Shown here: piece by piece, positions 27,871 through 39,198 of the stretch
Numbering within the stretch: the first letter of the stretch is position 1
Layout: every line of letters starts with the position of its first letter
Assembly (NCBI RefSeq): GCF_018688315.1
Contig: NZ_CP061315.1
Span: 124,001-188,000 of the forward strand
Direction of reading: 5' to 3'
Origin: Polynucleobacter sp. AP-Kolm-20A-A1
Lineage (GTDB): Bacteria > Pseudomonadota > Gammaproteobacteria > Burkholderiales > Burkholderiaceae
DNA length: 64,000 nucleotides
Notes under the pieces: generated by a model
Database searches by the model: none
The model's input: the letters and a program-made list of their open reading frames with translations, nothing else
Told to the model about the DNA's origin: nothing
Program-made: the position numbers and the translations under genes

Positions 27871-29639
27871 GAACGGTGAGATTTTCTACAACGCCGAACT
27901 TAGTGTTGCGTCTGCCAATGTGGCGGTCACGCTTAATGCTGTTCCTTTTGTTCTTTGTGTTCATGATGTTGCTACTGCGTGCCTTTTGGATTCAAGGTCC
28001 AGGAAATGCATTTTATGAAGCTAAGGGTATCCGCGGTACACAGCGTGAGTTAGAGCTGCCTGCAAGTCGTGGAAAAATTTTGGACCGTAATGGCCAAGTA
28101 ATTGCTACGAGCTTGGAAGCAAAATCTGTTATTGCGTATAACGATACAGTGCCGGATGATTTGGCTGCTGACAAAGTGCAGAAGCTTGCTAGTTTGTTGC
28201 AGATTAGCGAGTCAGAGCTACGCAAAAAATTACGAGAAGAGCGTAAGCAGATTTTCTTAAAGCGTCAGGTTGAGCCAGAAGTCGCCCAACAAATTAAGCA
28301 ATTAGAAATTCCAGGCATTGGCTTGAATAATGAATACCGTCGCTTTTATCCTGAGGGCGAGGCAATGGCTCACGTGGTGGGCTTTACCAACGTGGAAGAT
28401 CGTGGGCAAGAGGGTATGGAGCTCTCTAGAGAAAAAGAGTTGGCTGGTCGCCCAGGGCAAAGACGCGTTGTAGTGGATCGTCTTGGCAGAGTTGTGGAAG
28501 AGATGGCAATTTTGCAGTTGCCGCAGAATGGTAAAGATTTAAATCTTTCCATCGACAGCAAAATTCAGTTCTTGGCTTACAACGCTGTGAAGGATGCTGT
28601 AGAGAAGCATCATGCTAAAGCTGGCGGCGCAGTTGTTTTGGATACGCAAACCGGTGAGATTTTGGCACTTGCAAATTATCCTAGCTACAACCCAAATAAC
28701 CGTAAGTATTTGACTGGTGAACAGCTTCGCAATCGCGTACTGACAGATACCTTTGAGCCTGGCTCAACCATGAAGCCTCTAACTATTGCAATCGCATTAG
28801 AAAAAGGCGCAGTTAAGCCTGACACCAATATGGTGATCGGCGCAAAGTATTTAGTGGGACCTAAGCCGATTACCGATACACATCCTTATGGAAATTTAAC
28901 TGTTGCTCAGGTTATTCAAAAATCTAGCAATATCGGTACCGCAAAGATCGCAATGAATAGCCTCTCCGCAGAAGAGATGTGGGATTTTTATACTGCGGTG
29001 GGTTTGGGTCAGGCGCCAAAAATTGGCTTCCCTGGCGCGGTTGCTGGAACCGTTCATCCATTTAAGAAGTGGATGCCTACTGACCAAGCGCGTATTGCCT
29101 TTGGTTATGGAATTTCTGCATCTTTGTTCCAGGTCGCACGTGCTTACACAGTATTTGCACGTGATGGCGAGTTAGTACCACTAACGATTGAGCGTAGTCC
29201 CGATTTCAAGCCGGGCACTAAGGTGCTATCACCAAAGACTGCCATTGAGATGCGTGCAATGTTGGAGACAGTTACTGAGCCTGGTGGAACTGCAATCAAG
29301 GCGCAAGCAGAAGGCTTCCGTGTGGGTGGCAAGACAGGAACGGCACATAAATTAGTTGGTAAGGGATATGGCAATAAATACCGCGCTTACTTTGCTGGTT
29401 TAGCGCCTATTAGTGCGCCTCGTATTGTGGTTGCAGTAATGATTGATGAGCCAACTGGTGGAAGTCACTACGGCGGCGATGTTGCTGCGCCGGTGTTTTC
29501 AACTATTGTGAGTGAAACCTTAAATACTTTAAATGTTTTGCCTGACAGTAAGGCAAAACAAATGGTTCTCCAGGATAAGAGTCCTGAAGAAATTCGTACG
29601 GCAAATGTACAGCCTCAGCAAGTGGTCTTAAAGAGATGA
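27867..29639 (+). CDS. ftsI: Division transpeptidase FtsI (PBP3)
   Basis: A 590-residue class B penicillin-binding protein: a membrane anchor at about 18-38, a dimerisation/pedestal domain (about 60-215), then the transpeptidase domain with SxxK STMK at 300-303, SSN at 353-355 and KTGT at 489-492. It cross-links septal peptidoglycan in complex with FtsW (35.4 kb). It overlaps ftsL and murE by 4 bp each. Confidence 0.98.
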   Translation: MRTVRFSTTPNLVLRLPMWRSRLMLFLLFFVFMMLLLRAFWIQGPGNAFYEAKGIRGTQRELELPASRGKILDRNGQVIATSLEAKSVIAYNDTVPDDLAADKVQKLASLLQISESELRKKLREERKQIFLKRQVEPEVAQQIKQLEIPGIGLNNEYRRFYPEGEAMAHVVGFTNVEDRGQEGMELSREKELAGRPGQRRVVVDRLGRVVEEMAILQLPQNGKDLNLSIDSKIQFLAYNAVKDAVEKHHAKAGGAVVLDTQTGEILALANYPSYNPNNRKYLTGEQLRNRVLTDTFEPGSTMKPLTIAIALEKGAVKPDTNMVIGAKYLVGPKPITDTHPYGNLTVAQVIQKSSNIGTAKIAMNSLSAEEMWDFYTAVGLGQAPKIGFPGAVAGTVHPFKKWMPTDQARIAFGYGISASLFQVARAYTVFARDGELVPLTIERSPDFKPGTKVLSPKTAIEMRAMLETVTEPGGTAIKAQAEGFRVGGKTGTAHKLVGKGYGNKYRAYFAGLAPISAPRIVVAVMIDEPTGGSHYGGDVAAPVFSTIVSETLNTLNVLPDSKAKQMVLQDKSPEEIRTANVQPQQVVLKR

Positions 29640-31186
29640 GGGTGGCATTGAAAATAGATACCAATCACCTGATTGAGCACTTACGAAGCATGGCAAACTC
29701 CTCTGCCAAGTTAAGTGCGGATAGTCGCCAGATTGAATCTGGCGATATCTTTTTTGCCTATTCAGTAGGTCATGGAAAAGCGTTGTGTGATAGCCGCCAA
29801 TTTATTAATGCAGCCTTAGAGCAGGGTGCAGCTGCAGTTGTGTTTGATCCATTAGGTTTGGATGGCGAATTCGCAAATCATCCTTTGTGCTTTGCTGTAG
29901 AAGGACTGGCGGAAAAAGTAGGCAGTCTTTGCGCCCAATGGTATGACTACCCTAGCAAGCAATTGAATGTGATTGGTGTCACGGGCACTAATGGCAAGAC
30001 CAGCATTACTCAGTGGCTAGCCCAGTCGCTCAATACGAATTCACATCGCACCGCAGTGTTGGGAACTTTAGGGGCTGGATTTCCTGGATCTTTGATTCAG
30101 ACTGGCTACACCACGCCTGATGCTCCAAAGTTGCAAACGCAGCTGAAGGAATTATTAGATGCAGGTGCTGCGCAAGTGGCGATGGAAGTTTCATCTCATG
30201 CCTTGCATCAAGACCGTATTGCGGGAACAGAATTTAATTGCGCCGTTTTCACCAATTTGACACAAGATCATTTGGATTACCACGGCAATATGGCTGACTA
30301 TGCCGAAGCAAAGGCTAAATTATTTCATTGGGCCGAACTTCAACATGCTGTCATTAATTTGGATGATGCATTTGGCCGCGAATTAGCAATGAACCTTTTG
30401 GCGAAGGGCGAGGCCAAGGTTTGGGCTTATGCATTAAATCAACAAGCTTTTAATGGTTTTGAAAAGTTTGGTAATCGTTTGCAGCGTATTTATGCAAAAG
30501 ATAGCGTCATTCATGGCGCTGGTTACGATTCAGTCTTTACTCATGAAGGCGTTGCTGCCAATTCTTTGCATATTCCTTTGGTAGGCGAATTTAATTTAAG
30601 TAATGCGCTTGCTGTATGGGCCGTATTGCTGAGTCAAGGCTATACGTGCGACGAGGCAAGCAAAAAAGTAAGTCAACTTACTCCAGTTTTGGGTCGCATG
30701 GAGTTAATTCATCTCGGCAAAAATCAAAAGACCGAGGGTGTATTGGCAATTGTTGACTATGCGCATACGCCAGATGCCCTTGAGAAAACATTGCAAGCAT
30801 TGCGTCCAATTGCACAGCAACGTAATGGAAGAATTTGGTGTGTATTTGGATGTGGTGGAGATCGTGATGCGGGAAAACGCCCTCAAATGGGTGGTGTAGC
30901 AGCCCGTTATGCCGACCACGTATTAATTACTAGTGACAATCCGCGCTCTGAAGATCCACAAGCAATCATGCAAATGATTCGTGATGGCATTGATGCAGAT
31001 GCGCAGAATGTGCGGATGATTGCTGATCGAGCCGCGGCAATTATGGCCGCAATTCGAAATGCTGATCCATGCGATATTGTTTTGGTTGCGGGCAAAGGCC
31101 ACGAAACAACACAAGAAATTAGTAGCAAGAAATTTGATTTCTCTGACCAAGAGCACATTCGCTTGGCTGCGGGAGGAGGGGTCTGA
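29636..31186 (+). CDS. murE: UDP-N-acetylmuramoyl-tripeptide synthetase MurE
   Basis: A 516-residue Mur ligase that adds the third amino acid, most likely meso-diaminopimelate. Walker A is VIGVTGTNGKTSITQW (about 114-129). DNPRSEDP, the DNPR signature associated with meso-DAP specificity, is present, and VDYAHTPDALEKTL marks the central domain. The C-terminus is the ligand domain. Tight coupling: the ATG overlaps ftsI and the end meets murF at 31186. Confidence 0.97.
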   Translation: MRVALKIDTNHLIEHLRSMANSSAKLSADSRQIESGDIFFAYSVGHGKALCDSRQFINAALEQGAAAVVFDPLGLDGEFANHPLCFAVEGLAEKVGSLCAQWYDYPSKQLNVIGVTGTNGKTSITQWLAQSLNTNSHRTAVLGTLGAGFPGSLIQTGYTTPDAPKLQTQLKELLDAGAAQVAMEVSSHALHQDRIAGTEFNCAVFTNLTQDHLDYHGNMADYAEAKAKLFHWAELQHAVINLDDAFGRELAMNLLAKGEAKVWAYALNQQAFNGFEKFGNRLQRIYAKDSVIHGAGYDSVFTHEGVAANSLHIPLVGEFNLSNALAVWAVLLSQGYTCDEASKKVSQLTPVLGRMELIHLGKNQKTEGVLAIVDYAHTPDALEKTLQALRPIAQQRNGRIWCVFGCGGDRDAGKRPQMGGVAARYADHVLITSDNPRSEDPQAIMQMIRDGIDADAQNVRMIADRAAAIMAAIRNADPCDIVLVAGKGHETTQEISSKKFDFSDQEHIRLAAGGGV

Positions 31187-32631
31187 TGTCTGTAATGACC
31201 ACGCTCGCTCAAGTGCATGCTATGTTGCCTGGCAGCAGTCTGGTGAATATTTCCGCTGATGATGCAAAAGAGTTGGTCCTCAGTAGAGTGGGTACGGATA
31301 GCCGTCAAATTGACTCCGGTGAATTATTTATTGCATTAACGGGCGATCGCTTTGATGCGCACGATTTTTTATCGGACGTAGCTCAAGCAGGAGCGGCTGC
31401 GGCACTCATTAGCAATGTAGAAAAGTGCCCAAGTAGTTTGCCGGGGGTAAGCGTTCCTAATACACGCATAGCATTGGGTGAGCTAGCTAAAGCATGGCGT
31501 TTGAAGCATCCTATTCCTTTAGCGCTAGTGACTGGCAGTAACGGTAAAACTACCGTTAAAGAAATGATTGCCTCTATTTTTAAAGCAGCCGTTGGTGAAG
31601 ATAAGACCTTGGTTACTAAAGGTAATTTGAATAACGATATAGGGCTGCCTCTCACGATACTAAAGTTAAGCGCCAGTGATCGTCTTGCCGTGGTGGAGTT
31701 AGGAATGAACCATCCTGGCGAGACAGCTCAGTTAGCTGGAATCGCACAAGCCAATATTGCCTTGATTAATAATGCCCAGAGAGAGCACCAGGAGTTTATG
31801 GCAACAGTAGCCGCTGTTGCAGAAGAGCATTCCGATGCAATACGCGCCTTACCAAAAGATGGTGTTGCTGTATTCCCGGCTGAGTCAGAGTTTGCAAATG
31901 TATGGCGTACAGCTGCTGCTGGTCGCAAGGCTCTCGACTTTATTTTGTTATCTAGCCAAGTCAATACAAAGGCAGCTGTTACTGGACAACTTTTAAGCAA
32001 TGGTCATGTGCAAGTTCAAGCAGAGCAGGGGACAGTTGAGATTCAGTTAAATACATTAGGCAGCCATAACGTGCGTAATGCATTAGCCGCGAGTGCGGTG
32101 GCATTAGCCGCAGGTATAAGTCTTGAGAAAATTAAGCAAGGCCTTGAATCATTCGCTCCAGTCAATGGCCGCATGCAAGCCAAGAAGATTGATCCTAATC
32201 ACACCTTAATTGACGATAGTTACAACGCTAATCCAGACTCGGTAAGGGCCGCAATTGATGCACTAAAGCAGTCTGGCAATCCATCTTGGTTGGTATTAGG
32301 AGATATGGGCGAAGTTGGTAATCAGGGCCCAGAGTTTCATCGCGAAGTGGGCGCTTACGCTGCGGAGCAAGGCATCTCTAAATTATTTGCGCTTGGTGAG
32401 CAATGCCAATTTGCGATTCGTGGATTTGATGAGGCTAAGAAGCCTTCTGCATCTTCAAGTGCAAAGCATTTCTCAGATATGGATAGTCTGATCGTGCAAG
32501 TAAGAGATGCATTTCATGCACAGTCTAGTGGCAGCAGTCAGCATTTGAATATTTTGGTTAAAGGTTCGCGATTTATGCGCATGGAGCGTGTAGTACAGGC
32601 CTTATTAGAGGAGGCTAAAACATGCTCTTGA
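31186..32631 (+). CDS. murF: UDP-N-acetylmuramoyl-tripeptide-D-alanyl-D-alanine ligase MurF
   Basis: A 481-residue Mur ligase with Walker [36 protein letters not shown] and the [16 protein letters not shown] block of MurF. It attaches D-Ala-D-Ala to the UDP-MurNAc-tripeptide. The stop of murE and the start of murF overlap (TGATG), with GGAGGAGG as Shine-Dalgarno. It overlaps mraY by 10 bp. Confidence 0.97.
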   Translation: MSVMTTLAQVHAMLPGSSLVNISADDAKELVLSRVGTDSRQIDSGELFIALTGDRFDAHDFLSDVAQAGAAAALISNVEKCPSSLPGVSVPNTRIALGELAKAWRLKHPIPLALVTGSNGKTTVKEMIASIFKAAVGEDKTLVTKGNLNNDIGLPLTILKLSASDRLAVVELGMNHPGETAQLAGIAQANIALINNAQREHQEFMATVAAVAEEHSDAIRALPKDGVAVFPAESEFANVWRTAAAGRKALDFILLSSQVNTKAAVTGQLLSNGHVQVQAEQGTVEIQLNTLGSHNVRNALAASAVALAAGISLEKIKQGLESFAPVNGRMQAKKIDPNHTLIDDSYNANPDSVRAAIDALKQSGNPSWLVLGDMGEVGNQGPEFHREVGAYAAEQGISKLFALGEQCQFAIRGFDEAKKPSASSSAKHFSDMDSLIVQVRDAFHAQSSGSSQHLNILVKGSRFMRMERVVQALLEEAKTCS

Positions 32632-33791
32632 TGTTGGCGCAATGGCTGCAGGATGATTTCGGATTTTTCCGGGTATTTAACTACATCACTTTTAGAGCGG
32701 TGATGGCAACAGTGACTGCGCTATTAATTGGTTTGGCTGCGGGCCCATGGGTTATTCGCAAATTGGCTGCATTAAAGATGGGCCAAGCAGTGCGAACTGA
32801 TGGACCGCAAACTCACTTAGTGAAATCTGGCACCCCAACAATGGGTGGCGTATTGATTTTGATCGGCATCTTTATCTCCTGCATGTTGTGGGCTGACCTC
32901 AGCAATAGATTTATTTGGATTGTGATGATCGTCACATTTGGATTTGGTTTGGTGGGTTGGGTGGATGACTACCGTAAGGTTGTTTACAAAGACCCTAAAG
33001 GCATGGCATCAAGAGAAAAATTCTTTTGGCAAACCTTGATTGGTTTGTTTGCGGCAATTTATCTGGCCTTCTCTGTTTCCGAGGTGAATAACCTCAAGGT
33101 ATTACAGCTTTTCTATGAATGGTTGAAGAGTGGTTTTGCATTGGATCTTCCAGCAAAAACCAATCTACTTTTGCCTTTTATGAAAGAGGTTAGCTACCCA
33201 TTGGGTGTGATGGGCTTCATTATTTTGAGTTACCTGGTAATTGTTGGCAGCAGTAATGCGGTTAATTTGACTGATGGTCTAGATGGCTTGGTCATCATGC
33301 CGGTGATTTTGGTGGGCGCTGCATTGGGTGCATTTGCTTATGTCATGGGTAATGCTATTTACGCAAAGTATCTTTTGTTCCCGTATATTCCTGGCGCCGG
33401 TGAATTGATGATCTTCTGCGGCGCGATGGGTGGTGCGGGCCTGGCATTCCTTTGGTACAACACTCACCCAGCACAAGTATTTATGGGTGATGTCGGTGCG
33501 CTTGCATTAGGCGGCGCACTCGGAACCATTGCCGTTATTGTTCGCCAAGAAATAGTGCTCTTTGTTATGGGTGGAATTTTCGTTGCCGAAACAGTTTCAG
33601 TGATGTTGCAAGTTTTTTGGTTCAAGGTAACCAAAAAGCATTTTGGTGAAGGCCGCCGTATTTTCCGTATGGCGCCGCTGCACCATCACTTTGAATTAGG
33701 TGGCTGGAAAGAGACTCAGGTAGTTGTCCGTTTCTGGATCATCACTATTTTGTTGGTATTAATTGGTTTATCTAGTCTGAAATTACGGTGA
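32622..33791 (+). CDS. mraY: Phospho-N-acetylmuramoyl-pentapeptide transferase MraY
   Basis: A 389-residue polytopic membrane enzyme (about ten membrane segments) that makes lipid I. Family motifs include [12 protein letters not shown], the aspartate-rich [21 protein letters not shown] and the late [19 protein letters not shown] lies six bases before the ATG. It begins inside the end of murF. Confidence 0.98.
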   Translation: MLLMLAQWLQDDFGFFRVFNYITFRAVMATVTALLIGLAAGPWVIRKLAALKMGQAVRTDGPQTHLVKSGTPTMGGVLILIGIFISCMLWADLSNRFIWIVMIVTFGFGLVGWVDDYRKVVYKDPKGMASREKFFWQTLIGLFAAIYLAFSVSEVNNLKVLQLFYEWLKSGFALDLPAKTNLLLPFMKEVSYPLGVMGFIILSYLVIVGSSNAVNLTDGLDGLVIMPVILVGAALGAFAYVMGNAIYAKYLLFPYIPGAGELMIFCGAMGGAGLAFLWYNTHPAQVFMGDVGALALGGALGTIAVIVRQEIVLFVMGGIFVAETVSVMLQVFWFKVTKKHFGEGRRIFRMAPLHHHFELGGWKETQVVVRFWIITILLVLIGLSSLKLR

Positions 33792-33804
33792 GCCAAAAGT
33801 AAAT

Positions 33805-35427
33805 ATGCTGATCTTAGAAAATACTTTCGCTAACGCAAGCCTTATGGCTGATGCAGGCTATGAGGCTCCTGCACGCTTCCTTATTTTAGGATTGGGTGAA
33901 TCAGGTGTGGCTATGGCGAAGTGGTGTTTACGTAACGGCGGAAGCGTTCGTTTTGCGGATACTCGAGATCCAGCTAAATTTTCTGATCGCCAGCATGCTT
34001 GGTTAGAGGAGCTAAAGTTTGCTGGATTAAAAGATATCCAGTTTGGTCCTTTGTCTGAGGAATTACTTGGGGACATTGATGTCATTGGCATCAGCCCAGG
34101 CTTATCTCCACTGCAGGAGCCAACAGCATCATTTTTAGTGGCGGCTCGTAAAGCTAGGATCGATGTTTGGAGTGAAATTGAATTTTTTGCTCGTGCAATC
34201 GCCGCCTTGAGTCGGATGGCTCAAGCTCAAGAATATAGCTACGAGACTGCGGTGTTGGCAATTACTGGCACCAATGGAAAAACTACTACTACAGCGCTTA
34301 CTGGACAGTTATGCGAGCGCGCCGGCAAGAAAGTAGCTGTCGCTGGAAATATTAGCCCGGCCGCCTTAGAAAAAATGATGAGCTGTTTAGATGGGGCTGA
34401 TCAGATTGAGGATATGCCTGATATTTGGGTGTTAGAGCTGTCGAGTTTTCAGTTGGTTTATACGCATACCCTTAACGCAACAGCTGCGACGGTTTTAAAT
34501 CTTACCCAAGATCATCTGGATTGGCATGGTGATATGCAAGCTTATGCAGAGGCCAAGGCTAAGATATTTGGTGATGACACTGTATGCATCCTCAATAGAG
34601 ATGATGCTTTGGTGATGGGTTTAATTCCTGAGACACAAAGAGTGGAAAGATCGATTGTTACCTTTGGTTCAAATCGTCCGGATGAGCAAGGTGCTTTTGG
34701 TATTGAGCATGATTTGCGAGCGGGCGGTATTGATTGGCTGGTATGGGCTGAGGTGGATGAAGATGTTGAGCCTCAACCGAAGCGTCGTCGTAAAACTGCT
34801 GCAATTGAAGAAGACGAGCCATTACGCTTGAAGCGCTTGATTCCGGCTGATGCTTTGCGTATTCGCGGTCGCCATAATGCATTAAATGCATTAGCAGCGC
34901 TTGCACTAGCGCGTGCAGCTAAGTTACCAATGAATGTCTTGTTGCATGGCTTGCGTGATTATCACGGAGAGCCACATCGAGTTCAAAGCATAGCGATCGT
35001 TAAAGATGTTGAGTATGTAGATGACAGCAAGGGCACCAATGTGGGCGCTACTGTTGCTGCATTAAATGGCCTTGGCAGTAATGAAGCCGGCAAGAGAATT
35101 TGGTTGATTGCTGGCGGTGATGGTAAGGGTCAGGATTTCAGTCCGTTGCGCGAACCATCATTACGTTTTGTTAAAGGCGCATTCTTGATCGGTAAAGATG
35201 CTGAGGCTATTTGTCAAGCGCTTGGTGACAGCATTCCTTGCGCGGTTAGTGGTGATTTGGTTGCGGCCGTCCAGGCTGCTGCTGCAGAGGCTGTATCAGG
35301 GGACTTGGTCCTGTTATCTCCTGCTTGCGCAAGCCTCGATCAATTTAAAGATTATGTAGAGCGTGCGCAGGTATTTGCTGCAGAAGTTGAAGAATTAGGG
35401 ATGCGCTTTGAAGGAGTACAGGCATGA
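33805..35427 (+). CDS. murD: UDP-N-acetylmuramoylalanine-D-glutamate ligase MurD, long form
   Basis: A 540-residue Mur ligase that adds D-glutamate; Walker A is AITGTNGKTTTTALTG, with LELSSFQL, ATVLNLTQDHLDWHG and RGRHNALNALAALAL, and the closing VLLSPACASLDQFKDYVERA block. It is longer than the roughly 440 residues of E. coli MurD: a charged insert with acidic runs and a basic patch (PKRRRK) lies at about residues 313-339. ATG 33844 is an alternative start. It overlaps ftsW by 4 bp. Confidence 0.95.
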   Translation: MLILENTFANASLMADAGYEAPARFLILGLGESGVAMAKWCLRNGGSVRFADTRDPAKFSDRQHAWLEELKFAGLKDIQFGPLSEELLGDIDVIGISPGLSPLQEPTASFLVAARKARIDVWSEIEFFARAIAALSRMAQAQEYSYETAVLAITGTNGKTTTTALTGQLCERAGKKVAVAGNISPAALEKMMSCLDGADQIEDMPDIWVLELSSFQLVYTHTLNATAATVLNLTQDHLDWHGDMQAYAEAKAKIFGDDTVCILNRDDALVMGLIPETQRVERSIVTFGSNRPDEQGAFGIEHDLRAGGIDWLVWAEVDEDVEPQPKRRRKTAAIEEDEPLRLKRLIPADALRIRGRHNALNALAALALARAAKLPMNVLLHGLRDYHGEPHRVQSIAIVKDVEYVDDSKGTNVGATVAALNGLGSNEAGKRIWLIAGGDGKGQDFSPLREPSLRFVKGAFLIGKDAEAICQALGDSIPCAVSGDLVAAVQAAAAEAVSGDLVLLSPACASLDQFKDYVERAQVFAAEVEELGMRFEGVQA

Positions 35428-36695
35428 ACTTAAAAGATAAATTGTTCCCTGAAAATCGTTTAGGCCTAAATCGTTTTTGGGATTTTTCCAGAGGCGGTAT
35501 TGATAACTTCCGCACTGGCCTAAGGGATGCTGTTTCTGGTGTGGAGCAAACACGCTCTCGCATGATGGAGTACGACCAATTACTTGTATGGGCAGTTTTA
35601 TCTTTGATGCTTATTGGCCTGGTGATGGTTTATTCAGCCTCTATTACTTTGGCTGATGGCCCTAAATATGCTAATTACAGCAGCAACTTCTTCTTGATTC
35701 GCCACATGATTTCTTTGGTGATTGCAATAAGCGTAGGAATATGGGCTTTTAAGATCCCTACAAAAGTTTGGGATCGCTATTCTCCAGTAATTTTCGGATT
35801 TACAGTCCTTTTATTAATTGCAGTGTTAATACCTGGAGTTGGTAAAGGCGTGAATGGCGCTAAGCGCTGGATACCTTTGGGCTTAATGAACTTTCAGCCC
35901 TCTGAGTTGATGAAATTTGCGGCAGTCATTTTTGCTGCAAGCTATACCGTGCAGCGCCAAGAATATTTGCACTCCTTTGTGAAGGGCATGCTTCCTATGG
36001 GAATTGCAGTTGCTCTAGTTGGTGGCCTCCTAATGGCTGAGCCTGATATGGGTGCATTCGTAGTGGTTGCCTTGATTGCCTTTGGCATTCTCTTTTTGGG
36101 CGGAATCAATGCAAAATTATTCGGCGGCTTGATTCTTGTTGGCTTGATGAGCGGCGCAACGATGATTGCGCTTTCTCCTTTCCGTCGTGGGCGCATGCTC
36201 GCGTTTATGGACCCATGGCAAGTTGATAACGCTGCGAATAAAGGCTATCAGTTAACGCATTCGCTGATGGCATTTGGGCGCGGGGAGTGGTTTGGTACTG
36301 GTCTAGGTGGAAGTGTAGAAAAATTACATTACCTACCAGAAGCTCATACCGACTTCATCATGGCTGTGATTGGTGAAGAGTTGGGTTTTGTTGGTGTGGT
36401 TGTAATGATTTTCTTGTTTTACTGGATCGTGCGACGCGCATTCCTGATTGGACGCACCGCCTTGCAATTGGACCGTAGTTTTGCAGGCCTTGCTGCTAAA
36501 GGTGTGGCTATTTGGATTGGCTGGCAGGCATTTATCAACATGGGTGTGAACCTGGGGCTCTTGCCCACTAAGGGGTTGACCTTGCCGTTGGTTAGCTACG
36601 GCGGCTCTGGAATTTTGATGAATGCTGTTGCGGTTGCAATGTTGTTGCGAATCGATTTTGAAAATCGCATTCTCATGCGTGGAGGGCAGTTGTGA
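35424..36695 (+). CDS. ftsW: Septal peptidoglycan glycosyltransferase FtsW
   Basis: A 423-residue SEDS protein with ten predicted membrane segments after a soluble N-terminal stretch of about 45 residues. Family blocks include KGVNGAKRWIPLG, FQPSELMKFA, EPDMGAFVVV, YQLTHSLMAFGRGEWFGTGLG, the catalytic-region EAHTDFIMAVIGEELGF and PLVSYGGSGIL. It polymerises septal glycan with FtsI. It overlaps murD and murG by 4 bp. Confidence 0.97.
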   Translation: MNLKDKLFPENRLGLNRFWDFSRGGIDNFRTGLRDAVSGVEQTRSRMMEYDQLLVWAVLSLMLIGLVMVYSASITLADGPKYANYSSNFFLIRHMISLVIAISVGIWAFKIPTKVWDRYSPVIFGFTVLLLIAVLIPGVGKGVNGAKRWIPLGLMNFQPSELMKFAAVIFAASYTVQRQEYLHSFVKGMLPMGIAVALVGGLLMAEPDMGAFVVVALIAFGILFLGGINAKLFGGLILVGLMSGATMIALSPFRRGRMLAFMDPWQVDNAANKGYQLTHSLMAFGRGEWFGTGLGGSVEKLHYLPEAHTDFIMAVIGEELGFVGVVVMIFLFYWIVRRAFLIGRTALQLDRSFAGLAAKGVAIWIGWQAFINMGVNLGLLPTKGLTLPLVSYGGSGILMNAVAVAMLLRIDFENRILMRGGQL

Positions 36696-37765
36696 CAAAA
36701 CCCTCGATTTTGGTGATGGCTGGCGGTACTGGTGGGCATATCTTCCCAGGACTTGCTGTCGCTGAATATTTACGGATCTGCGGTTGGAATGTTTCTTGGT
36801 TGGGAAATCAATCTGGAATGGAATATCGCCTAGTTAAATCATGCGATTTTCCATTTGAAGCGGTTGATTTCGGTGGTCTGCGTGGAAAAGGCTTAAAAGC
36901 AAAGCTCATGTTGCCGGTGAACTTAATGCGCGCAAGCTTCCAGAGTTGGAAAATCATACGCCGTTTAAAGCCAAGCGTTGTGCTTGGAATGGGTGGTTAT
37001 ATAACCTTCCCTGGAGGCTTGGTAACGAAGTTATTAAAGCGGCCGCTGGTATTGCATGAGGCAAATTCAGTGGCGGGTAGCGCAAACCGAGCGCTTGCAA
37101 AAATAGCGATGCGAGTTTTGACTGGCTTCCCTAATACGATGGAGCATGCGGAATGGGTGGGCAATCCTATACGCGAGGAATTTGATCGTATTGCACCTCC
37201 TGCCCTAAGGTATGAGCAGCGCCAAGGTCCTTTATCTATTTTGGTTGTTGGCGGAAGCTTGGGCGCGGCTGCGCTGAATGAAAATATTCCTGCAGCACTA
37301 GCTTTGATTCCCCAAGAGTCTCGTCCGCAAGTTATTCATCAGGCAGGAGATAGACATATAGCGGAGCTGGAAAAGCGCTATGCAGAGTTGGGCGTGCTTG
37401 CAGATGTCCGTCCATTTATCGACGATATGCCAACGGCCTATGCACAAGCAGATCTGGTTATTTGCCGCTCTGGCGCAATGACAGTTTCTGAATTGGCGGC
37501 TTGTGGAGTGGCGTCATGCTTAATTCCTTTCCCGCATGCAATTGATGACCATCAAACTGCCAATGCTCAGTTTTTATCAGATGCAGATGCAGCAGTTCTG
37601 TTGCCGCAGGCATTTTTGAATCCTCAAGACTTGGCACAGATGATTCAAAACCTTAATCGGTCAGACTTAAAAGACATGGCATTGCGAGCACATGGTTTGG
37701 CTAAGCCTCATGCAACTCAGCGTGTCGCCGAAGTGTGCGCTGATTGTGCAGGAGTGGGTATATGA
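36692..37765 (+). CDS. murG: UDP-GlcNAc transferase MurG
   Basis: A 357-residue GT28 glycosyltransferase making lipid II at the inner face of the membrane. The donor/lipid loop is [30 protein letters not shown] and the C-terminal [19 protein letters not shown] block are present. Translation starts at GTG, overlapping the ftsW stop (GTGA). The last codon region overlaps the murC start. Confidence 0.97.
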   Translation: MTKPSILVMAGGTGGHIFPGLAVAEYLRICGWNVSWLGNQSGMEYRLVKSCDFPFEAVDFGGLRGKGLKAKLMLPVNLMRASFQSWKIIRRLKPSVVLGMGGYITFPGGLVTKLLKRPLVLHEANSVAGSANRALAKIAMRVLTGFPNTMEHAEWVGNPIREEFDRIAPPALRYEQRQGPLSILVVGGSLGAAALNENIPAALALIPQESRPQVIHQAGDRHIAELEKRYAELGVLADVRPFIDDMPTAYAQADLVICRSGAMTVSELAACGVASCLIPFPHAIDDHQTANAQFLSDADAAVLLPQAFLNPQDLAQMIQNLNRSDLKDMALRAHGLAKPHATQRVAEVCADCAGVGI

Positions 37766-39198
37766 AACATATTGTTCAGCAAATTCACTTTGTCGGCATT
37801 GGTGGCGCAGGCATGAGCGGCATCGCAGAAGTGCTCTTGAACTTGGGTTACCAAGTTTCTGGATCTGATTTGGCTGAAGGTGCAGTTACCAAGCGCCTAA
37901 AAGAATTGGGCGCTGTTATTCATATTGGCCATGACCCTAAAAATATTGGCACTGCTGAAGCGGTAGTAATTTCTACGGCAGTTGCTGGAAACAATCCAGA
38001 AGTATTGGCTGCACGTGCGGCAAAAATTCCGGTTATTCAGCGTGCAGTGATGTTGGGTGAGTTAATGCGCCTAAAACAGGGTATCGCTATTGCGGGCACG
38101 CATGGTAAGACCACTACAACGAGCCTAGTTGCATCGGTATTGGCTGAGGGTGGTTTAGATCCAACCTTCGTTATTGGTGGAAAGCTCAATTCAGCTGGCG
38201 CCAATGCACGCTTAGGACGCGGAGACTTCATTGTTGTTGAGGCAGATGAGTCAGATGCATCATTCTTGCAGCTGTTTCCAGCAATGGAGGTGGTAACCAA
38301 TATTGATGCTGATCACATGGATACCTATCAGCACGATATGGCCCGCTTAAAACAGGCATTTGTGCAGTTCATTCAACGCATGCCGTTTTATGGCGTTGCA
38401 GTGCTTTGTATTGATGACGCCAATGTGCGCGACATCATGCCATTTGTTTCTCAGCCGGTGCTGCGTTATGGCTTATCTGAGGACGCTGATATTCGCGCGA
38501 GCAATGTCCGGGCTGATGGTACATGTATGCACTTTACGGTTGATCGACGTACGGTACGTAGACACGGCAACAAGCCAGGTCCATTGAATATCACCCTGAA
38601 TTTACCTGGCTTACATAATGTTCGAAATGCACTTGCTGCAATTGGAATTGCAACAGAGCTGGGTGTTGGTGATGAAGCAATTACAAAGGCACTTGCCGAG
38701 TTTGGTGGTGTTGGTCGCCGCTTCCAGCGTTACGGTGATATTCCTTTGGCCTCAGGCGGCAGCTTCACTCTTATTGATGATTATGGTCACCATCCTGTTG
38801 AGATGGCTGCTACCTTAGCGGCAGCACGGGGAGCTTATCCAGACCGCCGCTTGGTGCTGGCGTTCCAGCCGCATCGCTTTACAAGAACACGCGATTGTTT
38901 TGGCGAGTTCGTTCAGGTAATTAAAAATTTTGATGCCTTAGTTTTGACTGAGGTGTACCCAGCTGGTGAGGCAAAAATTCCAGGTGCAGATGCAAAAAGC
39001 TTGATGAAAGCTGCGCTTGCAGAAGATAAAAATACGAAAGCACTATTAAATTCTGCCGCCGTTGCTTATGCGGCAAATGTGGCAGAGATGCCAGAAAAAT
39101 TAACTCAAGTTTTAAAAGATGGAGATGTGTTGATTACGATGGGCGCAGGTTCAATTTCTACTTTGCCACATACCCTGTCGGAGATTAAGAATGTCTAA
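37762..39198 (+). CDS. murC: UDP-N-acetylmuramate-L-alanine ligase MurC
   Basis: A 478-residue Mur ligase starting the stem peptide. N-terminal dinucleotide-like fold [16 protein letters not shown]; Walker [25 protein letters not shown]; and [17 protein letters not shown] 37762 overlaps the murG stop as ATGA and is the family start; six codons further upstream are open but improbable. It overlaps ddlB by 8 bp. Confidence 0.97.
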   Translation: MKHIVQQIHFVGIGGAGMSGIAEVLLNLGYQVSGSDLAEGAVTKRLKELGAVIHIGHDPKNIGTAEAVVISTAVAGNNPEVLAARAAKIPVIQRAVMLGELMRLKQGIAIAGTHGKTTTTSLVASVLAEGGLDPTFVIGGKLNSAGANARLGRGDFIVVEADESDASFLQLFPAMEVVTNIDADHMDTYQHDMARLKQAFVQFIQRMPFYGVAVLCIDDANVRDIMPFVSQPVLRYGLSEDADIRASNVRADGTCMHFTVDRRTVRRHGNKPGPLNITLNLPGLHNVRNALAAIGIATELGVGDEAITKALAEFGGVGRRFQRYGDIPLASGGSFTLIDDYGHHPVEMAATLAAARGAYPDRRLVLAFQPHRFTRTRDCFGEFVQVIKNFDALVLTEVYPAGEAKIPGADAKSLMKAALAEDKNTKALLNSAAVAYAANVAEMPEKLTQVLKDGDVLITMGAGSISTLPHTLSEIKNV

